Part shown: positions 1 to 6,827 of the stretch, piece by piece | How positions within the stretch are numbered: position 1 is the first letter of the stretch | Layout of the letters: each line of letters opens with the position of its first letter | NCBI GenBank assembly: GCA_018715855.1 | Contig: DVKW01000153.1 | Coordinates: 1-11,397, forward strand | Origin: Candidatus Galligastranaerophilus intestinigallinarum | GTDB taxonomy: Bacteria; Cyanobacteriota; Vampirovibrionia; Gastranaerophilales; Gastranaerophilaceae | Direction of reading: 5' to 3' | DNA length: 11,397 nucleotides | The notes under the pieces: model-generated | Databases searched by the model: none | The model's input: only the letters and a program-made list of their open reading frames with translations | Told to the model about the DNA's origin: nothing | Program-made: the position numbers and the translations under genes

Positions 1-1
1 A

Positions 2-43
2 GTTAATGAACTGTACATTAAACAAATTAACAATGGAAAGTGA
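2..43 (+). CDS. C-terminal end of an upstream gene, possibly MlaF-like ABC ATPase (partial)
   Basis: An open frame enters from the left edge and ends at TGA 41-43, giving only about 13 residues that finish in QINNGK. The TGA is followed immediately by the ATG of the mlaD-like gene, which is the spacing of a translationally coupled operon. In MCE operons the gene just before mlaD is usually the permease or the ATPase, and ATPases of this family often end in a short tail of the type QF-x-x-G. The identity is therefore an inference from position and a very short tail; the frame itself is real only if it continues to the left. Confidence 0.4.
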   Translation, partial: VNELYIKQINNGK

Positions 44-697
44 ATGAAAAAAGAAGTTATAGTTGAAATTTTAATCTTAATTTGCATAATTGGCGCAATT
101 GTATTTGGGCTTTCAATGTTTAACCATTACAAATTTGAAAAACCAAACAGCTATAACATTTTATTTAAAGATATTGATTCCATTGTAAAAGGGTCACCCG
201 TTCGTTTTATGGGAATGAACGTGGGCCATGTGGTTAAATTAAAAAGAAAAGATAAATATATTATCTGCAAAATAAGAATAACAAAAGAAAATGTTAAACT
301 TCCCGATATGACAAGAGCAAAAGTGGCATTTAACGGGCTTGGGGGTTCAAAATCAATTGAGCTTCTTCCCCCAACTACAAATGACCCTGAAATTAAAGGA
401 ATAATTGCTGCAGAATCCATGAGAATTAATGATTTAGCCGGCATGGTGAAAGATTTGGTTGACGTTGCGGTTATCATTAATGATTTTGTTCAAGCAATTG
501 ACCCTGTAATGGTTTCAGTTACTCTAAAAGAATTTTCTAACCCCGAAATTATAAATAGGGTTGATTCAGATATGGAAAAAATAATCAAACTTCAAAACGG
601 CGTGAATAAAAAAACGGATGATACGATTAACAAAGAAGAAAGTGCCGTTGAATTAATAGACAACTTTAATAATTTAATTGAAGAAAATTCAAAATAG
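44..697 (+). CDS. mlaD: MlaD/MCE-domain phospholipid-transport substrate-binding protein
   Basis: A 217-residue protein with one N-terminal membrane anchor (about residues 5-26) and then an MCE domain (about 36-111). The typical MCE signature is visible as SIVKGSPVRFMGMNVGHV (46-63) and as the GLGGSKSIELLPP strand end (98-110). The remaining 100 residues are charged and probably helical. MCE proteins of this type form hexameric rings in the periplasm, anchored to the inner membrane, and pass phospholipids between the membranes together with an MlaE permease and MlaF ATPase. The start at 44 follows the stop of the previous gene directly, and a GGAAAG stretch at 35-40 can serve as ribosome binding site. 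It looks intact and close to the E. coli MlaD length (about 183 aa) with an extended tail. It implies a two-membrane envelope. Confidence 0.85.
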   Translation: MKKEVIVEILILICIIGAIVFGLSMFNHYKFEKPNSYNILFKDIDSIVKGSPVRFMGMNVGHVVKLKRKDKYIICKIRITKENVKLPDMTRAKVAFNGLGGSKSIELLPPTTNDPEIKGIIAAESMRINDLAGMVKDLVDVAVIINDFVQAIDPVMVSVTLKEFSNPEIINRVDSDMEKIIKLQNGVNKKTDDTINKEESAVELIDNFNNLIEENSK

Positions 698-730
698 CTT
701 TGCTTTTACAAAATAAAAACAGGGGGAAAC

Positions 731-1068
731 ATGAAAAGAAGAGAATTTATTATAAATTCTGCGATTTTAGCAGGCGGCGCCACACTTTTGGGGGCTGCAA
801 CAAAAAAGAATTAATAAAATCCGAAAACCAAATAACAAGAAGAAAATATAAAGATATAACCGTTCCCCTTTTGGCTTTAGGGTGCATGAGGCTTCCTATG
901 AGGGGAAATAATATCGATATGGAAGAATTAGACAAAATGGTTGAATATTGCATGCAAAAAGGCGCAAATTATTTTGATACAGCCTATATGTATGTAAATT
1001 CCCAATCTGAAATTGCAATGGGCAAGGTTTTAAAAAAATATAAAAGAGAAGATTTTATCTTAATTTAA
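731..1068 (+). pseudogene. Tat-exported aldo/keto reductase, frameshifted and truncated N-terminal remnant
   Basis: A strong Shine-Dalgarno (AGGGGG, 721-726) precedes ATG 731, which starts a twin-arginine signal peptide (KRREF followed by an Ala/Gly-rich hydrophobic stretch). That frame stops at TAA 812-814. The protein continues in the next frame from about 800, with the aldo/keto reductase start ITVPLLALGCMRLP and the beta/alpha-barrel segment ANYFDTAYMY, whose D and Y match the family's cofactor and catalytic region. The two parts join if the run of six A around 799-804 had one more base, so the shift is a single-base deletion (or a sequencing error) there. The sequence then loses homology at about 1060 and stops at 1066-1068. 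Only about the first 100 of roughly 300-370 expected residues remain, so no active enzyme can be made. The good ribosome site suggests that inactivation is recent. Confidence 0.8.
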
Positions 1069-1305
1069 AAAAGAAAATATTCTTCCTTTTTGCCTTATGC
1101 ATCAATGAAGCCCGATGGCCTTGAATGGTCTTTAATTAAAATTTCAGATTCTTTTATAGAACAAACAAACGGAATTATTTATAATTTATCTGAAACTATT
1201 CAAGCAAAAACCGCAATTTTATTAAATTTGCCTGATATTTTAGCAAATTTATCGGGTATAATTTTAATTACATTATTTGCATTTTTATTATCTAAAATTC
1301 TAAAC
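1069..1305 (+). pseudogene. C-terminal (PDGLE-domain) remnant of a CbiM/LarMN-type nickel/cobalt permease
   Basis: In the same frame as the aldo/keto reductase remnant, directly after its stop codon, lies a segment beginning with FLPYASMKPDGLEWSL. The PDGLEW core is the hallmark of the PDGLE domain found at the C-terminus of CbiM-type permeases or as the separate N component of energy-coupling metal transporters. The following IQAKTAI motif and the terminal hydrophobic helix (about 1240-1300, SGIILITLFAFLLSKIL) also fit this domain. The whole seven-helix CbiM core is missing. The possible starts (TTG 1090, ATG 1105) have no ribosome site of note. It reads through without a stop into the LarE remnant. 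Because nickel transporters of this type (LarMN) belong to lactate racemase loci, it is probably LarMN, but a cobalt CbiM/CbiN cannot be excluded. Confidence 0.65.
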
Positions 1306-1617
1306 CTAAAAACCTTCAATAAGCCCTCTTTTCCTTGTCTTGCTTCAAGAATTCCATATAATGAGTTAATAGATAAAGAAAAAATTTTAATGGCAGATAG
1401 AGCTGAAAACATTTTATATGAAATGGGTTTTTTTCAATATAGAGTGAGAATTATCGGAAAAACGGCAAAAATTGAAATTTTACCAAATGATTTTCAAAAA
1501 TTAATTAATAAAAAAGATGAAATTTTAAAAAGCTTTTTTGATATTGGCTTTAAAGACGTTTTGCTTGACTTAAAAGGTTACAGGCAAGGCAGTTTAAATG
1601 AAGGCATTATAAATTAA
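1306..1617 (+). pseudogene. larE: C-terminal third of LarE, sulfur transferase for the nickel-pincer cofactor
   Basis: About 103 residues match the C-terminal part of LarE: a KPSFPCLASRIPY block (about 1321-1359), the middle strand RVRIIGKTAKIEI, and the family's characteristic tail LDLKGYRQGSLNEG. LarE is a PP-loop enzyme that gives sulfur from its own cysteine to the pyridinium carboxylate precursor of the nickel-pincer nucleotide; the retained PCLASR block probably holds that cysteine. The N-terminal ATP pyrophosphatase domain with its SGGxDS loop (about 170 residues) is absent and is replaced in frame by the permease remnant. The chimera of about 175 codons from 1090 has no plausible function. 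It converges on the tspO-like gene, with 9 bp between the two stops. Confidence 0.75.
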
Positions 1618-1620
1618 TTT

Positions 1621-1641
1621 TTTATTTTAATTTAAAATAAA
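1621..1641. terminator. AT-only perfect inverted repeat between convergent ends (weak terminator candidate)
   Basis: Ten-base arms (1621-1630 and 1632-1641) are exact reverse complements around one central base. They sit at the meeting point of the larE remnant (+) and the tspO-like gene (-), and overlap the last codons of the latter. A bidirectional terminator is plausible at this place, but the stem has no G or C and such palindromes arise easily in this base composition. Confidence 0.25.
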
Positions 1642-2013
1642 ATAGCTAAAATTTAGGTATGTTGCAAAAATTGTCCATATTAAATATGGAATTAAAAGTA
1701 AACTTGCAATTTTTGATGTTGGGTAAAAATTTTTAATTGTTAAAATTAAAAATATATCTAATAAAATTATGATAATAAGCGCAAGCAGAATGTTTTTCAT
1801 TCCAAAAAATGCAGGCGTCCACAAGAAATTAAGAATAATTTGAATTGAAAAATAAATGTAGCCTTTTCTTTTATTTTTATCTTTTTTTAGAAAATATAAA
1901 ATAAAAGAAATAAAAATTGTTAAATATAAAATTCCCCAAACAGGGGCAAAAAGCCACTTTGGCGGCGATAAAAAAGGCCTTGTTAAATTTTCATACCAAA
2001 TAGAATTAAACAT
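1627..2013 (-). CDS. tspO: TspO/MBR family membrane protein
   Basis: A 128-residue, very hydrophobic protein with the TspO pattern throughout. The motifs are WYENLTRPFLSPPKWLFAPVWG (split: WY at 6-7, PPKWLFAPVWG at 17-27), then LNFLWTPAFFG (61-71) and IPYLIWTIFATYLN (108-121), giving the usual five membrane helices. TspO proteins bind tetrapyrroles and sterol-like ligands and act in porphyrin handling or stress signalling; the ligand here is unknown. It is somewhat shorter than the usual 150-160 residues, mainly in the loops, but all the core motifs are present. ATG 2011-2013 places the conserved Trp motif at the normal distance from the start. No Shine-Dalgarno is visible. It lies 46 bp downstream of the polyene cluster's last gene on the same strand, with no clear terminator between them, so it may be read as the end of that operon or from its own promoter. 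Confidence 0.88.
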   Translation of the reverse strand: MFNSIWYENLTRPFLSPPKWLFAPVWGILYLTIFISFILYFLKKDKNKRKGYIYFSIQIILNFLWTPAFFGMKNILLALIIIILLDIFLILTIKNFYPTSKIASLLLIPYLIWTIFATYLNFSYFILN

Positions 2014-2025
2014 AAATGAATTTTA
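2014..2025 (-). promoter_or_regulatory. Possible -10 element of a leaderless tspO transcript
   Basis: On the minus strand TAAAAT (2025 to 2020) is followed by six bases and then the tspO ATG. This would put the transcription start at or next to the A of ATG. No -35 of quality and no ribosome site are visible. The hexamer is not exact and the region is AT-rich, so this could be chance. Confidence 0.25.
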
Positions 2026-2059
2026 ATTTGGTTAAATAAAATTTTAATTCCCTTGATGT

Positions 2060-2920
2060 TTAATCCCACATTTGGTAAAAATTGTAGAATTGGTATGGGT
2101 ATTTAAGGGTATATTTTTCAAGAAATTTTAGGTAGGCTTGTTTTAATTCTTCCAATTTTTCTTGTTTTTTGTTTTTATTAGAAATAAATTCTTCAGCTTG
2201 AACTATATAATTTTTTCCTTCTTTAGCACAAACTATAAAATAAATGGGAACATTCATCATAAGGGCAAATTTAAGCGTGCCTTGTGGCAGTTGAATTTTT
2301 TTACCTAAAAAATCCCCTTCATAAATTTTATTTTCATTTTGTGCAGAAATTCTATCTCCTGCCATAAAAACAATTTCGCCGTTTTTTAACCTTTCTGAAA
2401 TTATTATGGATGTTTCAATGTCTATTTCTTCAACAGGGAAAATATCTGCATTCACTTTTATTTCAAGCGTTTTTAAAAAGCTGTTAAAGGTTTCACAAAA
2501 ATTCCCTTGAAGGAAAATATTTGTTCTTAAATTGTCAAATTTTTCAATTAAACACCTTAAAATTTCAATGTTTCCAATGTGGGTAGTTATAAAAAATGCG
2601 CCTTTATAAATGTTTGGGTCGTTTTTTAAAATAAATTTATTTGTATCAAAATTTCCTGAAAAAGAAATTATTTTATCAACCAAAGAATTTGCATAATTAA
2701 AAAATTGCCTGTATGTGCTTAGAATTGGCGGTTTTTTAATTAATTTATAAAATTTAATTGATGAATTTCTTCTTTCACTGTTGAATAAAAAAACAGATAA
2801 CGAAACAAAAAAGGCTATAATTCTTAAAATTGAAGAACCAAAAATTTTATATAAAAAATAGCTTAAAAGAAGGCGTTTTTTGCCTGCGGCACATTCAGGC
2901 AATTGAAACCATTTTTTCAT
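2060..2920 (-). CDS. LpxL/HtrB-like acyltransferase (LPLAT superfamily, COG4261-like) of the polyene cluster
   Basis: The protein has a hydrophobic N-terminal region (about residues 15-45) and the LpxL-type catalytic box HIGNIE (H114, E119), preceded by the FFITT strand. Further family marks are MAGDRIS (about 186-192) and ALMMNVPIYFI (about 219-229). Such enzymes move an acyl chain from ACP to a lipid or sugar acceptor at the inner membrane. In arylpolyene clusters a homologue, often fused to a family 2 glycosyltransferase, is thought to attach the polyene to its lipid anchor; here the glycosyltransferase part is absent. I chose ATG 2920 (286 residues) because it overlaps the methyltransferase stop as ATGA, the usual coupled arrangement. 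An in-frame ATG at 2935 would add five residues. It is the last cluster gene on this strand. Confidence 0.8.
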   Translation of the reverse strand: MKKWFQLPECAAGKKRLLLSYFLYKIFGSSILRIIAFFVSLSVFLFNSERRNSSIKFYKLIKKPPILSTYRQFFNYANSLVDKIISFSGNFDTNKFILKNDPNIYKGAFFITTHIGNIEILRCLIEKFDNLRTNIFLQGNFCETFNSFLKTLEIKVNADIFPVEEIDIETSIIISERLKNGEIVFMAGDRISAQNENKIYEGDFLGKKIQLPQGTLKFALMMNVPIYFIVCAKEGKNYIVQAEEFISNKNKKQEKLEELKQAYLKFLEKYTLKYPYQFYNFYQMWD

Positions 2921-3960
2921 TTTTTTATCACACATTCTATTAACGTATAATCGTGCGCCCCAAGCCCGTCATAAGAATTTTTAACTTCAAAGCCTGTTTC
3001 ATTAATTAATTCTTCAAAATCGGAATAATTATACATTTTGCTTTTGCCGTTTGCCATGCAGGTGAAATAAAGCGAGGTGTGGATTATTGAATATTTTGCG
3101 CCTTCAAATTTTTGCCTGTCAATTAGGGGTTCTAAAATATAAACCTTAATATCGCTTGAGCTTGCTTTATAAATTTTATTTAAAATTAATTTAATTTGTT
3201 CTTTTGAAAAGCAATCTAAAAATTGGCTCATAAAAACAGCACCCGAAAGCTTTGGCAAATTTTGTTTTTCATCTAAAATATCTGTTGCAAAAAAATTGCA
3301 ATTTGAAAGTTCAGGGTCATTTTTAATTATTTCAATATTTTCAGGTAAATCAACCATTAAAATGTCTTGGTTTGGGTTATTTTTTAAAACCACTTTTTCA
3401 AATTTACCCGTATTTGCCCCAATATCTGTTATTTTTGATATTGGAGTTATCATTTTATAAATAATATCGAAACAGTTGTCTGAATAATAATGGTCAAATT
3501 CATACCAGCTTTTTTTCATTTTATCAGGCAATTTTGAAATATAAGGATAAATTGTTTTTGCTTCTTTAAAAATTTCTTTTATACCAAATGGTGTTTCAGA
3601 TAAAAAAGATTCTTTTAATTTGTTAGCGCCCAAGTAGCAAACATCTTTTGTAAAATTAAAATTAACCCTTGTCATCTCATCATATAAAAGGGCTTCGCCA
3701 ATATGTGTTATATAAAATTTTTCTTCCTTTTTTTCTACAATTTTATTTATAAGGGCAACTTCTAAAAGGGTTGTTAAAATGTAATCGGATAAATTTAATT
3801 TATCCTGTAATTCTTTTTTTGTTTGTGGATTTGAATCAATTTCATTTAAAATGTTTAATTCAATTAAACAATTAACCGCCTGAAACGCAAGGGGTGAAAA
3901 AGCAATTTTTTGTGCTTCAGATAAAGCTTCTATAAGTTTATGTTTCTTTTCACTTTTCAT
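2917..3960 (-). CDS. SAM-dependent O-methyltransferase (COMT-like, two-domain)
   Basis: A 347-residue protein with an N-terminal winged-helix/dimerisation domain (about 10-95) and a Rossmann methyltransferase domain. The SAM motif is TDIGANTG (178-185), followed by an acidic strand end at MVDLPE (203-208). This is the layout of small-molecule O-methyltransferases of the plant COMT/hydroxyneurosporene type. In arylpolyene clusters the equivalent enzyme methylates the phenolic or ring position of the aryl head. The position where COMT enzymes have the catalytic His of the HDW motif reads SQFLDCFS (245-252), so the general base is not the usual one; I believe this variant also occurs in other arylpolyene methyltransferases but cannot verify it. 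The gene overlaps the exporter gene by 11 bases and lacks a clear ribosome site. A TAAAAT element lies six bases before the ATG. Confidence 0.8.
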   Translation of the reverse strand: MKSEKKHKLIEALSEAQKIAFSPLAFQAVNCLIELNILNEIDSNPQTKKELQDKLNLSDYILTTLLEVALINKIVEKKEEKFYITHIGEALLYDEMTRVNFNFTKDVCYLGANKLKESFLSETPFGIKEIFKEAKTIYPYISKLPDKMKKSWYEFDHYYSDNCFDIIYKMITPISKITDIGANTGKFEKVVLKNNPNQDILMVDLPENIEIIKNDPELSNCNFFATDILDEKQNLPKLSGAVFMSQFLDCFSKEQIKLILNKIYKASSSDIKVYILEPLIDRQKFEGAKYSIIHTSLYFTCMANGKSKMYNYSDFEELINETGFEVKNSYDGLGAHDYTLIECVIKK

Positions 3961-5926
3961 TATTCGATTTTACCATAAATAAGCTTAATAAATATGAAAC
4001 TGTAACACCCAAAAACAAAGTAAGCCCGATTGAACTTATTAATTTAAAGCTTGTTGTTGATAATAAAAGAAATGAAAAAGCGGTTGATAAAAATGAAACA
4101 AAAACGGCACACTTTGAACCATCGCCTGAATTTGCCCTAAAAATTGAATAATCAAGGCTGAATCCTGTTATTAAAATTAAAGATAAAATGTGGAATAAAT
4201 TTATTTCAACATTAAAAAGCCCCAAAAAACAAATTGAAAATAAAACACCAATTAAAGGCGGGGCAATTATTTTAACCCCTTTTTTAATTCCAAAAGAAAA
4301 GGTTAAAAATAAAAATAAAGCTAAATATAAAAATGGAACCAAAAATAAAATTTCTTTTCTTAATTCTGTCATTTTCTTTGTAATTTCAACAGTTGGGTTA
4401 ATTGAACCATTTATTTTTTCACTTGTCATAATAAAACTTGTTGAATTATCAAGCATAAAATCTTTTTTTAAAGGGAAATTTTCAACATCATAAATTTTAA
4501 ATTCTTTATTTTTTAATTTTTGAATTTCACCTTTAGATAAAAATGTTGCATAGCTATCTAAATTATTTTTATATAAATTTTGAACAAGCTTTTGGTTTTC
4601 TTTTTGTTTTTTTGTTGATTGAATGAAATTTGAAATTGAAATTGAATTTTTGATATTTAATTTTTCTTCTTTTTGAAGAATTTCATCTAAATTTTTTCCT
4701 TCAACTAAAATAAAATTCGGCTGTTTTGAATTAAAAATTTCAGAATTAATTTTTTCAGCCAGCTCTAATTTTTTTGTTGGTTTATATAAATTTTTTATAT
4801 CATCATTAAATTTAATTTTAATTCCACCCAAAATTAAAACCAATAAAACAAAAATGCTTAAAACAACTTTTACTTTTTTATTTTCAACTTCAAATGTTTT
4901 TTTAGGGGTTAAGTTTATTTTGCCATATAAAAAAACAACAACAAAAAGGTAAACCCCAATAAGCCCGAAAGATGTGAAAACTGCAATTTGTTTTAAAGTT
5001 TCCATATTTGAAAAAAGAAGAATTAAAAACGCAAAAACTGTTGTCAGCATTGAAACGGTTAAATTTTTAATGAAGTTTTTTTTATCGCCAACCAAAAAAG
5101 AATGCAGAGAATAATCAAGGCTTATACCAATTAATGTGGTTGAAAAAACAAATGTTAAAATGTGCAATTTTTTAAAAATTAATGTCGAAATTGAAAACCC
5201 GAACAAAAACCCAAATAAAATGCTCAAAATAACAGGAATTAAAATTTTTATATTTTTAAAATAAAATTTAAAAAGCAAAATTAAGGCTATTGTTGAAATA
5301 ATGCAAATTAAATTTATTTCAAAAGAAGACTTTTCACTTGTTAAATAAGAATGAATGGGCGCCCCTGCAAGGTAAATTTTCCCTTTTTCATTTTCTTTTT
5401 GAAGCTTTAAAAAGTTTTCGATTTGTTTTTTATCTTTTATTTTAAAATTTTCTTTTGAATAAAATTTGCCATTTTTTTCTTTTATTGTTTCATCTAAATT
5501 TTTAGACAATAAATAATTTGTTGATAACAAATAAGGGTCTGAATTTATTGGCGCTAAAATTAATGAAAAAGGGCTATACAGCTGGTTTAAAGCAATTTCA
5601 TCAAGTTTTTTATAATTTTTTTCTATAATTAAATTTTTAATTTCATCCGATAAAAAATTTTCAGGGTAATTTTTATAAATATCTGTTATTTCTCTATAAT
5701 TTAAGTTTTCTTTTTTGAACCCTGTTTGAATTTCATCTAAATCTTCTTTATTTTCCGCTTCAAAAATAACGGTCAAATAATTCGATGAAAGATTTGTGAG
5801 TTTTACAAGATTTGAATTTTTATCTAAAAAAGCGCGCTCAAGATTAACTTCAGGGGTTTTTGCCACAAAAAAGGCAAGTATAAAAATTAAAATTGAAATT
5901 ATTATAAAAAGAACTTTTTTTATCAT
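3950..5926 (-). CDS. MMPL/RND-type exporter (COG4258-like)
   Basis: A 658-residue polytopic protein with the duplicated RND plan. It has one helix at 4-22, a periplasmic domain (23-200), five helices (about 204-335), and a seventh at 352-369. A second, smaller periplasmic domain (372-524) precedes five more helices (about 526-651). Both halves carry the same GxSLDYS motif in the proton-relay helix (Asp271 and Asp592), which is good evidence for a proton-driven pump. Members of this group in arylpolyene and related clusters are predicted to lift the lipid-linked product out of the inner membrane and hand it to the LolA-like carrier encoded next to it. It is about 100 residues shorter than I would expect for this group. 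It starts at ATG 5926, overlapping the LolA-like gene stop as ATGA, with a weak AGG ribosome site. Confidence 0.85.
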   Translation of the reverse strand: MIKKVLFIIISILIFILAFFVAKTPEVNLERAFLDKNSNLVKLTNLSSNYLTVIFEAENKEDLDEIQTGFKKENLNYREITDIYKNYPENFLSDEIKNLIIEKNYKKLDEIALNQLYSPFSLILAPINSDPYLLSTNYLLSKNLDETIKEKNGKFYSKENFKIKDKKQIENFLKLQKENEKGKIYLAGAPIHSYLTSEKSSFEINLICIISTIALILLFKFYFKNIKILIPVILSILFGFLFGFSISTLIFKKLHILTFVFSTTLIGISLDYSLHSFLVGDKKNFIKNLTVSMLTTVFAFLILLFSNMETLKQIAVFTSFGLIGVYLFVVVFLYGKINLTPKKTFEVENKKVKVVLSIFVLLVLILGGIKIKFNDDIKNLYKPTKKLELAEKINSEIFNSKQPNFILVEGKNLDEILQKEEKLNIKNSISISNFIQSTKKQKENQKLVQNLYKNNLDSYATFLSKGEIQKLKNKEFKIYDVENFPLKKDFMLDNSTSFIMTSEKINGSINPTVEITKKMTELRKEILFLVPFLYLALFLFLTFSFGIKKGVKIIAPPLIGVLFSICFLGLFNVEINLFHILSLILITGFSLDYSIFRANSGDGSKCAVFVSFLSTAFSFLLLSTTSFKLISSIGLTLFLGVTVSYLLSLFMVKSNNEK

Positions 5927-6429
5927 TGAAACCTGATTTTTGTTGTTATTGAATCAACCGTTACTATTTCAATATTTGTTATCATTTTTTGATTTCCCCC
6001 AATTTCAATTTGTTTAATGTAATTAAAAGCAGGGGAATTTTTCTTTGGTTTTAGCCCTAAATTCCAGCCTTCTTCATAATAAAAGGCGAAATCTTTTTCC
6101 AGCTTTTTATAGTTTTTATTTATTATTGCACTTATTATATCATTAATTTTTTTAGAACTGTTTGAATTATAGGTTGTTGTTGTTTTAATCGGGTATGTTG
6201 TATAAAATGTAACCCCCTTGTTTTTATCAAAATGAAAATTGCCGCTTGATTTTAAACTAACTCCGTTTGAAATTTTTTCTTGGTAAAATTTACAATTTAC
6301 ATTTTCTAAATTAGGCAGTTTTTGAAAAATATAGTTTAATTGCTTTGGATGCTCAAAAACATTTGCCTCAGCTTTCAGGCAAATAAAAAAACAAAATAAA
6401 ATAATTAAAATTCTATTCAACAAATTCAT
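5923..6429 (-). CDS. LolA-like periplasmic lipoprotein/lipid carrier
   Basis: A protein of about 168 residues with a clear signal peptide: basic start, hydrophobic ILIILFCFFICL core, and a likely cleavage after the AEA at about residue 23. The mature part has the LolA-like order of short strands: NVNCKFYQEK, a GNFHFDKNKGV strand pair, and the late block WNLGLKPK...YIKQIEIGG ending in IVTVDSITTKIRF. LolA proteins shield lipid chains during transfer across the periplasm. Inside polyene clusters a dedicated LolA-like protein probably does this for the polyene lipid. The position between thioesterase and exporter matches that model. I use ATG 6429 because the codon before it is only TTG. The gene overlaps the thioesterase by 17 bases. 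Sequence similarity to true LolA is weak, so context carries part of the call. Confidence 0.75.
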   Translation of the reverse strand: MNLLNRILIILFCFFICLKAEANVFEHPKQLNYIFQKLPNLENVNCKFYQEKISNGVSLKSSGNFHFDKNKGVTFYTTYPIKTTTTYNSNSSKKINDIISAIINKNYKKLEKDFAFYYEEGWNLGLKPKKNSPAFNYIKQIEIGGNQKMITNIEIVTVDSITTKIRFQ

Positions 6430-6823
6430 CAATCGCTTTCTTTAGCTTTTTGGGGGCTTCAAACAAACTTTCCCCCGTTTCAATTGAAACGCCTATTTGC
6501 ATTGTGTTTGCGCACAAAATTTTTTCATTATTATGATAAATAATATATTTAAACATAATTGCAGGCTCTAATTCTTTTAAAATTGTTTCAACTTCAATTT
6601 CATCATTAAATTTGGCAGATTTTATAAATTTAAAATCCATTTTTGCGATAGGATACATAACCCCGTCTTTTTTCATTTCATCGTAGGTATAGTTAATTTT
6701 TTTGAAAAAATCGCACCTTGCAATTTCAATGTATTTAACATAATTACCATGCCAGACAATATTCATCGGGTCAAGGTCGAAAAAAGGAATTTTAATTTTT
6801 GTTCTTGTTTTAATTTCTCTCAT
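6413..6823 (-). CDS. 4HBT hot-dog acyl-ACP/acyl-CoA thioesterase
   Basis: A complete 136-residue single hot-dog domain of the 4-hydroxybenzoyl-CoA thioesterase/YbgC type. The signature FFDLDPMNIVWHGNYVKY (14-31) includes the catalytic aspartate (Asp18 by comparison with YbgC) and His25. The later KMDFKFIKSAKFNDEIEV strand is also typical. In arylpolyene systems the corresponding thioesterase is thought to release wrongly primed or stalled chains from the ACP. A TAGGA ribosome site lies eight bases before the ATG. There are four bases between the ligase stop and this start, and the end overlaps the LolA-like gene, so the three are likely translated from one message. Confidence 0.88.
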   Translation of the reverse strand: MREIKTRTKIKIPFFDLDPMNIVWHGNYVKYIEIARCDFFKKINYTYDEMKKDGVMYPIAKMDFKFIKSAKFNDEIEVETILKELEPAIMFKYIIYHNNEKILCANTMQIGVSIETGESLFEAPKKLKKAIDEFVE

Positions 6824-6827
6824 AAAA

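Noticed and set aside
151..477. Open frame of 108 codons on the minus strand inside the mlaD-like gene
   Set aside because: Fully inside a gene with clear MCE motifs; the translated sequence has no recognisable features and no ribosome site.
2014..2059. Terminator between the cluster and the tspO-like gene
   Set aside because: I looked for a GC-containing hairpin followed by T on the minus strand and found only AT runs without a convincing stem.
4188..4493. Plus-strand open frame of 101 codons inside the exporter gene
   Set aside because: Lysine-rich antisense of membrane-helix codons; no domain, no ribosome site, and the minus-strand exporter frame is continuous and motif-bearing.
5923..6429. 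LolA-like gene as the housekeeping lolA
   Set aside because: The overlap with the thioesterase and exporter genes and the weak similarity to true LolA fit a cluster-specific carrier better.
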